64,000 nucleotides of DNA from Arthrobacter sp. NicSoilC5 (GTDB lineage Bacteria; Actinomycetota; Actinomycetes; Actinomycetales; Micrococcaceae), in NCBI RefSeq assembly GCF_019977395.1, contig NZ_AP024660.1, positions 3,224,001-3,288,000 of the forward strand. The letters run 5' to 3'. Each line of letters begins with the position of its first letter. The first letter of the stretch is position 1. The notes beneath the pieces are model-generated. The model had not been told where the DNA came from. It saw nothing but the letters and a program-made list of their open reading frames with translations, and searched no databases. Shown here in pieces: positions 8,222 to 16,053 of the stretch. A program made the position numbers and the translations under genes.

Positions 8222-9223
8222 ATGAAGAAACTCATCAACGATCCAAAAGCCGTTGTCCAGGAAGCTGTCCAGGGCTTTGGCCTGGCACACGCCGGACTTG
8301 TCACCGTCAGCGAAGACCCCATCTACATCACGCGCAAGGACGCGCCAGTGGCAGGCAAGGTGGGGCTGGTTTCAGGCGGCGGCAGCGGGCATGAGCCGCT
8401 GCATGCCGGCTATGTAGGGCGGGGAATGCTCGACGCCGCGGTGCCCGGGGCGGTGTTCACCTCACCTACCCCGGACCAGATCCTTCCCGCCACCCTCGCA
8501 GTCAACTCCGGTGCCGGCGTCGTGCATATCGTCAAGAACTACACCGGGGACGTCCTGAACTTCGAGACCGCCGGCGAACTGGCCGAGGCTGAGGGCGTAA
8601 GCGTCCGGACCGTACTGGTCAACGACGACGTCGCGGTGGAGGACTCGCTGTACACCGCCGGCCGCCGGGGAGTGGGCGGCACCGTGCTCGTGGAGAAGAT
8701 CGCCGGCGCCGCTGCCGAGCGTGGTGATGGCCTGGACGCCGTGGCCGCCATCGGCGAACGGGTCAACGCCAACGTCCGGACCATGGGCGTTGCGCTGTCA
8801 GCCTGCACTGTGCCGCATGCCGGCACGCCAAGCTTCGACCTCGCCGAGGATGAGATCGAGATCGGGATCGGCATCCACGGCGAACCCGGCAGGCACCGGA
8901 TCCCCATGGAAAATGCGGACAGCATCACCAACCGCCTGCTGGAACCCGTCCTGGCCGACCTCAAGATCAGTTCCGGCGACAAAGTACTGCTGTTCGTCAA
9001 CGGCATGGGCGGCACCCCGCTGAGCGAGCTCTACATCGTGTACCGGCGGGCGGTGCAGGTGCTGGCGGATGCCGGCGCCACGGTGGAACGTTCGCTGGTG
9101 GGCAACTACATCACGGCGCTGGAAATGCAGGGATGTTCCATCTCCGTCCTCCGGCTCGACGACGAGCTCACCGAACTCTGGGACGCCCCCGTGCACACCC
9201 CCGCCCTGCGCTGGGGCGTGTAG
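8222..9223 (+). CDS. dhaK: dihydroxyacetone kinase, DhaK substrate-binding subunit
   Basis: Binds dihydroxyacetone covalently through a histidine; the phosphate comes from the PTS through DhaM and ADP-loaded DhaL. The 333-residue product begins [19 protein letters not shown]. It shows the family motif [15 protein letters not shown], the NYTGDVLNF segment and the substrate-binding His in GIHGEPGRH (about residue 219). An AGGAG sits about 10 bases before the ATG. It leads a three-gene operon with dhaL and dhaM, spaced by 2 bases and then overlapping by 4, so subunits should be made in proportion. A TAGGGT at 8175-8180 could be a nearer -10. Confidence 0.95.
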   Translation: MKKLINDPKAVVQEAVQGFGLAHAGLVTVSEDPIYITRKDAPVAGKVGLVSGGGSGHEPLHAGYVGRGMLDAAVPGAVFTSPTPDQILPATLAVNSGAGVVHIVKNYTGDVLNFETAGELAEAEGVSVRTVLVNDDVAVEDSLYTAGRRGVGGTVLVEKIAGAAAERGDGLDAVAAIGERVNANVRTMGVALSACTVPHAGTPSFDLAEDEIEIGIGIHGEPGRHRIPMENADSITNRLLEPVLADLKISSGDKVLLFVNGMGGTPLSELYIVYRRAVQVLADAGATVERSLVGNYITALEMQGCSISVLRLDDELTELWDAPVHTPALRWGV

Positions 9224-9225
9224 CC

Positions 9226-9858
9226 GTGGTGCTGGATGCCAACTGGGCCGTCAAGTGGCTGACCTTGTGCGCGCAGGCCATGGCTGAACACCGCGTTGAA
9301 CTCATCGAACTGGACCGTGCCATCGGGGATTCGGACCACGGCGAGAACATGGACCGCGGCTTCCAGGCGGTCCTTGCCAAGCTCGGTGAATCCGCGCCCG
9401 AAACGCCGGGGGCGGCGCTGAAGATGACAGCCATGACGCTGATGTCCAAGGTAGGCGGCGCGGCCGGCCCGCTCTACGGGACAGCGTTCCTTCGCGCCGC
9501 CACCGCTCTGGGTGATTCCGCCGAGATTGACCCCGCTGCCTGGGCCGGCGCCCTGGAGGCCGCCAGGGACGGCATCGTGGCGCGCGGCAAGGCGGAATCC
9601 GGGGACAAGACCATGGTGGATGCGTGGACGCCGGCAGTTGATGCCGCCCGCGCCGCAGCCGACGGCGGCAGCAACGATGTGCTGGCCGTCCTGGTGGCAG
9701 CCGCTGAGGCAGCGGAGGCTGGGGCGGTGGCCACCGACCCGATGGTGGCACGGAAAGGCCGCGCGAGCTATCTTGGCGAACGCAGTGCGGGCCACCGTGA
9801 CCCGGGAGCAGTGTCCAGCGCGTTGATCCTGCGTGCTGCCGTTGGGGCGGCTGCGTGA
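9226..9858 (+). CDS. dhaL: dihydroxyacetone kinase, DhaL ADP-binding subunit
   Basis: Holds ADP/ATP as a fixed cofactor and passes phosphate from DhaM to the substrate on DhaK. The helical-barrel signature is clear: DRAIGDSDHGENMDRGF supplies the acidic and His residues that bind Mg-nucleotide, with GGAAGPLYGTAF, ESGDKTMVDAW and RKGRASYLGERSAGHRDPG downstream. The open frame extends upstream into dhaK, but family similarity begins at VLDANWAVKW. I therefore start at GTG 9226, two bases after the dhaK stop (another GTG follows at 9229). That gives ~210 aa, the usual size. The gene overlaps dhaM by 4 bases. Confidence 0.93.
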   Translation: MVLDANWAVKWLTLCAQAMAEHRVELIELDRAIGDSDHGENMDRGFQAVLAKLGESAPETPGAALKMTAMTLMSKVGGAAGPLYGTAFLRAATALGDSAEIDPAAWAGALEAARDGIVARGKAESGDKTMVDAWTPAVDAARAAADGGSNDVLAVLVAAAEAAEAGAVATDPMVARKGRASYLGERSAGHRDPGAVSSALILRAAVGAAA

Positions 9859-10595
9859 CTGTCAGCATCGTGGTGGTGTCGCACAGCGAAAAAATTGCCG
9901 ACGGCGCCGTGGAGCTTGCCGCCCAAATGGCACCGGATGTAGTGATCCTGCCAGCCGGGGGCACCGACGATGGCAGGATCGGCACCAGCCTGGAGAAAGT
10001 CCTCGCCGCCCTGGAAAAGGCCGGGGGACAGGCTGGCCGAGGAACGTCCGGGCAGGCCGGCGGGGATGGCGCCGGGGCAACTGGCACCGTGGTCCTGACA
10101 GACCTGGGATCAGCCGTGATGACCGCGGAATCGGCGCTCGAGTTTTTGGAGAATCCCGCCGGTGTCCTGCTTGCCGACGCGCCGCTGGTGGAAGGCCTGG
10201 TGGCCGCGGCCGTCGCCGCGCAAGGTGGTGCGGACGTCCATGCGGTCCTCAAAGCGGCCGAAGGCGTGCGCGGTCCGGCGCGCGAACCGGAGCGGGGCGG
10301 GGCGGGAGCCGAACACGAGCCTGTCAGCAGCGCCCCGCCGGACTTCACGGGCGACTTTGAGCTGGTGAACCAGGCCGGCATGCATGCCAGGCCTGCCGCG
10401 AAAGTGGCAGGGGGCCTGGCTTCGCTCGACGCTGAGGTCACCATCAACGGCGTGGATGGCGCGTCAATGACGGGCTTGATGACCCTGGGCGCGGGCAAGG
10501 GCACCGTGCTGCACGTGGAAGCGTGGGGCGCGGATGCTGAACGGGCTGTGGAGTATGTCGGCGGTCTGGTGGAGGCCGGCTTCGGCGAGCCCTGA
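9855..10595 (+). CDS. dhaM: PTS-dependent dihydroxyacetone kinase phosphotransferase DhaM (EIIA-HPr)
   Basis: Phosphoryl donor of the Dha system. The N-terminal ~130 residues are an EIIA-mannose-type domain with the phospho-acceptor His in VVVSHSEK (about residue 10) and LTDLGSAVMTAE. A low-complexity linker rich in Gly, Ala and Pro leads to an HPr domain with GMHARPAAKVA (His near residue 177). The EI-like third domain of E. coli DhaM is absent, so the protein must take phosphate from general Enzyme I or HPr encoded elsewhere. The GTG start overlaps the dhaL stop in GTGA. Length (246 aa) fits the actinobacterial two-domain form. Confidence 0.92.
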   Translation: MTVSIVVVSHSEKIADGAVELAAQMAPDVVILPAGGTDDGRIGTSLEKVLAALEKAGGQAGRGTSGQAGGDGAGATGTVVLTDLGSAVMTAESALEFLENPAGVLLADAPLVEGLVAAAVAAQGGADVHAVLKAAEGVRGPAREPERGGAGAEHEPVSSAPPDFTGDFELVNQAGMHARPAAKVAGGLASLDAEVTINGVDGASMTGLMTLGAGKGTVLHVEAWGADAERAVEYVGGLVEAGFGEP

Positions 10596-10630
10596 GCTCC
10601 CTGGCCGTTCCTGGGAATAAGCTCGATGGC

Positions 10631-10804
10631 ATGGAACGGCCGCTTGCAGACAACACCCCGGAAATCGAAGTGCTGGACGGCCAAATCTCCGTGGAGGAAC
10701 TGCTCGCCGAACTGGGCTTCAACTGGAGTGCTGAACCGGTGGGCAGCGGCCCCGCGGCCGGAGCTTCCGACGACGGGACCTTCACCCAGCCGGCGCTTTT
10801 CTAG
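10631..10804 (+). CDS. small acidic protein, 57 aa (hypothetical)
   Basis: An ATG-initiated frame encoding MERPLADNTPEIEVLDGQIS and then a likely amphipathic helix VEELLAELGFNW. TAAGCT (10618-10623) lies 7 bases before the ATG, consistent with a leaderless transcript. Its TAG shares the palindrome CTAG with the stop of the opposite-strand lipoprotein gene, so the two genes end tail to tail with overlapping stops. No domain recognised. Acidic composition and the -10 spacing support it, but it is short. Confidence 0.45.
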   Translation: MERPLADNTPEIEVLDGQISVEELLAELGFNWSAEPVGSGPAAGASDDGTFTQPALF

Positions 10805-11307
10805 CCCCGCGGCTTTTGGGATGCCGGCTGCTGATGCAGCCCGTCGCCGTCCAGCGTAAGTGATGCCGACAGGAACTTCCCGCACTGCTCACCGAACGGA
10901 TACAGCGCCTGCGGGCGGAACTCCAGGGTGCGGACGGCCAGCGCCGTCCCGTCAGGAGCCGTGCCGGAAGCGGTCACCGTCATGGGTGATTCCGTCAGGG
11001 CCTCCAGCATCAGCGTGGCCACCTTTGTGCCGTCGGGAGAAGCCGTGGCCGAGCAGGCGCCCTCCTTCGTGCACCCCTGGTCCACGGAGGAGCTGCCGGG
11101 GCGCAGTTCGACGCGGGACTCCTTGCAGGTGCCGTCCTGGCACGCCCGCAGATGCAGCGTCTGCACCTGGGAGGAGTAGCCGGCGGTGACTGTCACGGCC
11201 ACGGAGGTGGCCTGCGCAATCGCCGGGCAGGCGCTGCCGCCGGGCCCGCAGGCGGAAAGGCACACCGCAGCCATCCCCAATGCCACCAGCATTCCGGGCT
11301 TGTGCAT
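10801..11307 (-). CDS. putative lipoprotein, 168 aa
   Basis: The signal sequence MHKPGMLVALGMAAVCLSAC ends in a lipobox (LSAC), so the protein should be lipidated at that Cys and anchored on the outer face of the membrane. The mature part has several Cys pairs (RACQDGTC, DQGCTKEGAC) that may form disulfides, and a beta-rich, Thr/Ala-rich composition. No enzymatic motif seen. It is convergent with the 57-aa frame and lies in tandem with the DUF3592 gene upstream (29-base gap). Function unknown. Confidence 0.8.
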   Translation of the reverse strand: MHKPGMLVALGMAAVCLSACGPGGSACPAIAQATSVAVTVTAGYSSQVQTLHLRACQDGTCKESRVELRPGSSSVDQGCTKEGACSATASPDGTKVATLMLEALTESPMTVTASGTAPDGTALAVRTLEFRPQALYPFGEQCGKFLSASLTLDGDGLHQQPASQKPRG

Positions 11308-11336
11308 GCCTTCAGGCTACCGCGCCGGCGGCACAC

Positions 11337-11768
11337 TCAGCCCATTGGAAAAACGCCGATGAACCAGAACGAGGCGACGGCGAAGACCGCGAAAAATGCG
11401 ATCAGGCAGCCCATGGCCGTGCGCGGCTCCGAGGACACCTGAAGTGATTCGTTGGGGTTCGCCGGGTTGTAGGCCACCTCGATCAGCGAACCGGGAACGG
11501 GCTGCTCCACCCCGGAGATTTCGGACTTGCCCATGAAGAGGGTGCCCTGAGGATCCGTGAACTGGTACGTGGGGAAGTAGCGGAGGTTCCGGTTGGAGCC
11601 GCCCACGCCGCTGGTCCACCCGGTTGCGCTGCCGGTGACGGTTGCCTGCGCCTTGGGCCAGGATGCCATCTGTTGTTCCTGCCGCTTGGTCCGGCGCGAC
11701 GCATGGAGCAGCGAAAATATCGCCGCGGCAACAAACAGTGCCCAGACGATGTACAGAATGGTCTTCAT
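11337..11768 (-). CDS. DUF3592-type membrane protein, 143 aa
   Basis: An N-terminal membrane helix (ILYIVWALFVAAAIFSLLHA) and a C-terminal helix (CLIAFFAVFAVASFWFIGVF) flank a soluble beta-rich domain. That domain contains WPKAQATVTGS, YQFTDPQGTLFMG and GSLIEVAYNPANPNES, the typical DUF3592 pattern (a conserved VxYxPxNP end to the domain). Function of the family is unknown. Between the lipoprotein gene and mutY, all on the minus strand with short gaps. Confidence 0.8.
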   Translation of the reverse strand: MKTILYIVWALFVAAAIFSLLHASRRTKRQEQQMASWPKAQATVTGSATGWTSGVGGSNRNLRYFPTYQFTDPQGTLFMGKSEISGVEQPVPGSLIEVAYNPANPNESLQVSSEPRTAMGCLIAFFAVFAVASFWFIGVFPMG

Positions 11769-11828
11769 GGCTTCCCCCGGTTCCGGTCACCAAGAAGTAT
11801 GCCATCCCGGCCCCGCGCCGCCGGTGGG

Positions 11829-12806
11829 TCAGGCAGGAAGCCGGTAGCCGCCGTCGTGCATCTCTGCCAGCCCGTCCGCCAGCAGCCCCGCCAGCGCCCG
11901 CTCCAGCTGTTCAGGGGCGGAGTTGAGCCGGTGCAGCGCGGCCAGCGGCACCCCGATTCCTTCCGGGGCGAAGCCAAGGTCGGCAGGTTCACGCTCGAAC
12001 ATGTCCGGCGGCACGGGCGAGTCCGCCAGCCTGAGCACGGCCAGCACGGCGCCGCGGACCTGGCGGTCGGTGCCGTGCCAAGCCTGCCCCTTGGGAACGT
12101 ACGACGGCGGGGGCTCACCCGCCGCCAGCCACGCGCAGGAATCTTTGACCGGGCAGGCAGCGCACTTCGGCGCCCTGGCCGTGCACACCAAAGCCCCAAG
12201 CTCCATGACCGCAGCGTTCCAGCGCACGGAAGTTTCGTCGTCGTCCGGCAGCAGGGCGGCGGCCAGGCGCATCTCCGCCGCGGTCAGCGCCGGGGCGGGA
12301 AGCGCGACGCCGGAGACCAGCCGGGCGTGCACCCTGCGGATGTTGGTGTCCACCACTGTTTCCCGGCGGCCGTACGCGAACGCTGCCACTGCGGCGGCGG
12401 TGTAGCTGCCCACCCCGGGAAGGGCCAGCAGCTCGGCGTGGGTGTCCGGGACCCTGCCGCCATGGTCCTGCACGATCGCCGTGGCCGCGGCGTGCAGCCG
12501 AAGCGCGCGGCGGGGGTAGCCCAGCCGGCCCCACGAGCGGACGGCTTCCCCTGCCGGTTCGCCCGCCAGGCCGGCCGGGGTGGGCCAGCGCTTAAGCCAC
12601 TCATGCCAGACCGGAAGCACCCGGACCACGGGGGTTTGCTGCAGCATGATCTCGCTGACCAGGACGCCCCACGCGGAGCAGTCCGGTTCGCGCCAGGGCA
12701 GGTCACGGGCAATGCCGGCGAACCAGCCGTTGATCCGGTGGTGGAGCAGCTCCAGGTTTGCGGGGTCCGCCGGAGCGTGCTTTGCGGGGGAGGTTTGAGT
12801 GTCGAT
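11829..12806 (-). CDS. mutY: A/G-specific adenine glycosylase MutY (start codon unresolved)
   Basis: Removes adenine mispaired with 8-oxoguanine. The HhH-GPD core LPGVGSYTAAAVAAFAYG is followed by the catalytic aspartate region VVDTNIRRVHARL, then a four-Cys iron-sulfur motif (CTARAPKCAACPVKDSC). Upstream of the first Met (12647) the same frame encodes the conserved stretch LPWREPDCSAWGVLVSEI, so the gene clearly starts earlier. Back to the in-frame stop at about 12903-12905 there is no ATG, GTG or TTG. I place the start at ATC 12806 only because TACAGT (12818-12813) lies 6 bases before it. A CTG start or a frameshift from the GTG at 12814 is equally possible. Synteny mutY-disA-radA matches mycobacteria. 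Confidence 0.88.
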   Translation of the reverse strand: MDTQTSPAKHAPADPANLELLHHRINGWFAGIARDLPWREPDCSAWGVLVSEIMLQQTPVVRVLPVWHEWLKRWPTPAGLAGEPAGEAVRSWGRLGYPRRALRLHAAATAIVQDHGGRVPDTHAELLALPGVGSYTAAAVAAFAYGRRETVVDTNIRRVHARLVSGVALPAPALTAAEMRLAAALLPDDDETSVRWNAAVMELGALVCTARAPKCAACPVKDSCAWLAAGEPPPSYVPKGQAWHGTDRQVRGAVLAVLRLADSPVPPDMFEREPADLGFAPEGIGVPLAALHRLNSAPEQLERALAGLLADGLAEMHDGGYRLPA

Positions 12807-12921
12807 GCCAACACTGTAGTGGATGGGTTCCGGCAGCCCGCAAACCGGTTGTGACCAGCGCGATGGGCCTGCGGCGGCGTGGTGGCAGCGCAGATCCGGC
12901 GGGTTTCCCTAGCCTAGGAGG

Positions 12922-13620
12922 ATGGGCAGGCAAGGCAATTCATCAGCGCGCGGCACGGCATCGGGTTCCAGCAGCGTCCGGAAGCCCAGCGCCGCTGTGT
13001 ACCGCCGGCGACGGATGGTTGTCGGTGGTGCGCTCCTGCTGGTGATCGCGCTGGTGGCGGGCGGGTTCGCGCTCGCCGCAGCCTTCACGGGCGGGTCCCA
13101 AAAGGCATCCTCCACCCAGCCTTCGTCCACCGAAACCGCTTCGAACCCGGCCGCATCCCCGTCTGCTGCCGCCACGCCCTCCGCCTCCGCGGCGTCCGCC
13201 ACGCCGTCGCCCACGGCCCCGGCGACGCCCACCTGCAACCAGAACCTGGTGACTGTCTCGGCCGCCACGGACAAACCCGCCTACGGCCCGGGGGAAAACC
13301 CGCTGCTCACCCTGAAAGTGACCAATGGCGGCACCGTGCCCTGTGAGGTCAACATCGGAACCTCCCAGATGGAGTTCCTGGTGACCAGTGGCTCTGACCG
13401 GATCTTTTCTTCGAAGGACTGCCAGGCCTCCAGCGAGGACCTGGTGAAGGTGATTGCGCCCGGTGCCAGCGAAACCGCCAACTTCCCGTGGAGCCGTAAC
13501 CGCAGCGCCGATGGCTGCAAGGCCGTTGCTGCGGCCCCCGGCGGCGGCGGGGCGTACTACATCTTCACCGCCAAGCTGGGTTCCCGGGCCAGCCCCAAGG
13601 CCGTCTTCCAGCTGAACTGA
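12922..13620 (+). CDS. membrane-anchored extracytoplasmic protein, 232 aa (hypothetical)
   Basis: A short basic cytoplasmic N-terminus (YRRRRM) precedes one membrane helix (VVGGALLLVIALVAGGFALA, about residues 33-52). A Ser/Ala/Pro/Thr-rich linker of ~50 residues follows, then a compact beta-rich domain with two pairs of cysteines: one near CNQNLVTVS and CEVNIGT, one near DCQASS and DGCKA. It resembles a wall-spanning stalk with a small Ig-like head. TAGCCT (12910-12915) lies 6 bases before the ATG, so the mRNA is probably leaderless, although AGGAGG also abuts the start. Function unknown. Confidence 0.82.
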   Translation: MGRQGNSSARGTASGSSSVRKPSAAVYRRRRMVVGGALLLVIALVAGGFALAAAFTGGSQKASSTQPSSTETASNPAASPSAAATPSASAASATPSPTAPATPTCNQNLVTVSAATDKPAYGPGENPLLTLKVTNGGTVPCEVNIGTSQMEFLVTSGSDRIFSSKDCQASSEDLVKVIAPGASETANFPWSRNRSADGCKAVAAAPGGGGAYYIFTAKLGSRASPKAVFQLN

Positions 13621-13630
13621 GCTGGCTCTT

Positions 13631-13692
13631 CATCGATTGCTGCGTAACTGTCGTTTTCAGGCTTCATAACGACAACTACGGAGCACTCGATG
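13631..13692. repeat. dispersed palindromic repeat, copy 1
   Basis: A ~62-bp imperfect palindrome with ends CATCGA and TCGATG. The left arm (13631-13656) and the inverted right arm differ at about five of 26 positions; shared blocks are TGCT, CGTA and TGTCGTT. It fills the space between two convergent gene ends. A second copy with the same arms lies at 58638-58698, so this is a repeat family rather than a plain terminator. Confidence 0.75.
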
Positions 13693-13716
13693 AGCGGGTG
13701 TCCCACGGATGGGAAT

Positions 13717-14793
13717 TTAGAGGAAGCGGTCCAGGAGGCTGGCCTCGGCCATGCGGCTGAGGCCTTCGCGGACGGTACGGGCGCGCTGGTCGCCGATCCC
13801 GTCAACGGTCATGAGGTCATCAATGGTGGCGGCCATGAGGTATTGCAGGCCTCCGAAATGGTCCACCAGGCGGTCCGCCACGGCCTTGGGGACTGCCTTG
13901 AGGCCGGACAGCAGCCGGTAGCCGCGGGGCTGGACCACCGCGTCGAGATTGGCTTCGCCGCCCGCAAACCCCACAATCGCGGAGATCTTGCCAAGGTCGA
14001 TCAGTTCCGTGGGGCCCAGGCTGACAAGTTCATGGACGGCCTTGTCGATGTCGTCCGCGGAGGCATTGGGGCTGGCGTAGTCACGGATGATCACGTCGCT
14101 GCCGGGGCCCCTGCCCACGGTGAGTTCGTCGAGCTGCAGGGAGAGGAGCCTGCCGTCCTCGCCCAGTTCCAGCACATACTGCGAGATTTCCTCGGAGATG
14201 CGGCGGACCATTTCCTGCCGCTGGAGGGTCACGGCCACGTCCCGCACCGTCACCATCGCCTCGATTTCCAGCGCAGACAGCGAACTGGTGACCTGGTCCA
14301 GCCGGGCGCGGTAGCGCTCCAGGGTGGCCAGGGCCTGGTTGGCGCGGGCAAGAACGTTCTCCGAGCCCTCCAGGACGTGGCGGAGACCGTTGACGTAAAG
14401 GGCAATGATTTGCATGGATTGGCTGACGGAGATGACCGGGACCCCGGTCTGCTTGGCTACCCGTTCCGCGGTGCGGTGGCGGGTGCCTGACTCCTGGGTT
14501 TCGATGCTTGAGTCCGGGACCAGCTGGACCGCCGCGCGCAGGATGTTGCCCGCGTCCTTGTCGCAGATGATGGCACCGTCCATCTTGGCCAGTTCCCGCA
14601 GCCGGGTGGGCGAGAACTCGATGCCGATATCGAATCCGCCGGAACAGATGGAATCGATGGTGCGGTCGGAGCCCAGGACGATCAGTGCGCCGGTCCGCCC
14701 GCGGAGGATCCGTTCCAGGCCGTCCCGAAGCGGTGTTCCGGGTGCAACCCTGCCCAGAGTGGCCTTCAGCGACTCTTCGGGGCTCCGCGCCAT
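13717..14793 (-). CDS. disA: DNA integrity scanning diadenylate cyclase DisA
   Basis: Synthesises c-di-AMP from two ATP and halts when bound to branched DNA, linking DNA damage to signalling. The N-terminal diadenylate cyclase domain has the DGA motif (LAKMDGAIICD) and the RHR motif (ESGTRHRTAERVAKQTG). A helical spine follows. The C-terminal helix-hairpin-helix part (LMTVDGIGDQRARTVREGL) binds DNA. At 358 residues it is full length. GAAGGGAAA precedes the ATG. In mycobacteria disA neighbours radA; here they are separated by ~6.8 kb that includes prfC and a sensor kinase. Confidence 0.96.
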   Translation of the reverse strand: MARSPEESLKATLGRVAPGTPLRDGLERILRGRTGALIVLGSDRTIDSICSGGFDIGIEFSPTRLRELAKMDGAIICDKDAGNILRAAVQLVPDSSIETQESGTRHRTAERVAKQTGVPVISVSQSMQIIALYVNGLRHVLEGSENVLARANQALATLERYRARLDQVTSSLSALEIEAMVTVRDVAVTLQRQEMVRRISEEISQYVLELGEDGRLLSLQLDELTVGRGPGSDVIIRDYASPNASADDIDKAVHELVSLGPTELIDLGKISAIVGFAGGEANLDAVVQPRGYRLLSGLKAVPKAVADRLVDHFGGLQYLMAATIDDLMTVDGIGDQRARTVREGLSRMAEASLLDRFL

Positions 14794-15041
14794 AGGTGTT
14801 TCCCTTCAAAGGTGCGGACCGCCGCCCGCAGGAATGCCGGCATCTGCAGGTGGCCGGCAGGATCAAAAAAGTGCTCTGATTCCCGCAAGCTCAATGATAG
14901 GGGTAAGAAGCCCAAGTTCCGCACGGGCAAGCCCCAAAGTGCCCCATTAGGGGGTAACCGGACAGGCCGCAAAAGTGCCCCCTGGATGTCATGCGGGGCA
15001 GGCGCTTTCGCTCCGTTCAGCCGCGGTTCCTGCCGCCCGGC

Positions 15042-15542
15042 TCAGGCAGCCCCTGCCAGGAGCGTGACCGTTTTGGTGCTGCTGTCCCACAGCCGGGCTG
15101 CCGTACAGCGGCCCTCCACGCGAAGGTCCAGCAGGTCCATGGCCGTCCCGAGTTGATGGCCGGGGATGCGGCGGGAGATGGTGACGTGCGGTGTCCATGC
15201 CCCCGGCAGGGTGAGCGGCAGTGCACCTGCAAGCCCTTGGTGCAGGTGGCGGTGCAGATCCAGCAGGGGAGCGGTCAGCAGGACAGACCGGGCCAGCACG
15301 TACCTGCCGGCTCCGGCGGGAAAGATGATGGCGCCGGAAAGGATCATGTCCAGGGGCAGCGCCTGCCAGGGCCCTTCCTGGCCGGCCTGCAGGTCCGCTC
15401 CTGCGGCAAGCGTGATGTGTGGACTGTTGCTGGGTGAGGTGTGCGCTGCCAGGCTGGGCAGGCCGGCGGCTTCGAGGCGCGCCCAGTCGGCCCTGATAAG
15501 GGCGTCCGTGCGGTCATCAAAGACCAGTTCGATGCTGCGCAT
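15042..15542 (-). CDS. 2'-5' RNA ligase family / 2H phosphoesterase
   Basis: Two His-x-Thr motifs, SPHITLAAG near residue 42 and TPHVTISRR near residue 122, give the catalytic pair of the 2H phosphoesterase superfamily, which acts on 2'-5' linkages or cyclic phosphates in RNA. The product begins MRSIELVFDDRTDALIRADW; a GTG at 15548 would add two residues. Length ~166 is normal. The natural substrate cannot be told from sequence. It stands alone upstream of disA on the same strand. Confidence 0.8.
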   Translation of the reverse strand: MRSIELVFDDRTDALIRADWARLEAAGLPSLAAHTSPSNSPHITLAAGADLQAGQEGPWQALPLDMILSGAIIFPAGAGRYVLARSVLLTAPLLDLHRHLHQGLAGALPLTLPGAWTPHVTISRRIPGHQLGTAMDLLDLRVEGRCTAARLWDSSTKTVTLLAGAA

Positions 15543-15625
15543 AAGCACATCATGCCGTTACCCGCTGCCCCTTTCCGCGACGTGGTGTGCGCGCCGGGAA
15601 AGCCGGGCCGCGGCCGCGGGGTGTT

Positions 15626-15856
15626 TCAGCGCGTGCGCTCCCTGAGCATCCGCTCCAGATCCCTGCTGACTTTCGAGAGGGACGCGGCTCGGAGCGCCTT
15701 GTGTTCCGCCGCCGTCTGGACGCCCCGTTTCCGCAGCGGGGCGGAGGGAATGGCGCCGCCGGGCCCCTGCGCACCCGCACCAGACGGGCCGGCGGCCAGG
15801 TTGGTGGCCAGCGGATCAAAGAAAAGATTCCCGGAGAAAGTGGCGCCATGCATCAT
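15626..15856 (-). CDS. small conserved-type hypothetical protein, 76 aa
   Basis: Encodes MMHGATFSGNLFFDPLATNL, a Gly/Ala/Pro linker, and a basic helical C-terminus (HKALRAASLSKVSRDLERML). Of the three overlapping frames here it alone has balanced composition; the others are Arg/Pro-rich shadows. TAGCGT (15868-15863 on the minus strand) lies exactly 6 bases before the ATG, the leaderless pattern seen for other genes nearby. It is divergent from prfC. No domain recognised. Confidence 0.5.
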   Translation of the reverse strand: MMHGATFSGNLFFDPLATNLAAGPSGAGAQGPGGAIPSAPLRKRGVQTAAEHKALRAASLSKVSRDLERMLRERTR

Positions 15857-16053
15857 GCGCCCACGCTAACCGTCCGGCATTTCGCGGCTTTGAACGGCCG
15901 GTTTCGCCTGCGTTAAGCGCAGCCCATGCCGGTTTGCCGCCCTGCGATAAACTTGTACTTTGGCCGTTTGCCAATCCTGATTCCCCGCCCTCGAGTCGCA
16001 GCGCAGAACCCGAATGGCCCCTGGGCAGCCACAACCGCAGCGAAAGTAGCACC

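Noticed and set aside
9302..10885. 527-codon minus-strand frame across dhaL/dhaM
   Set aside because: Arg/Pro/Ser-rich low-complexity shadow of the dha operon.
13690..14490. 266-codon plus-strand frame over disA
   Set aside because: Antisense to conserved diadenylate cyclase sequence; no supporting motif.
14794..15041. possible gene in the disA upstream gap
   Set aside because: Only short, low-complexity frames; probably the disA leader and promoter.
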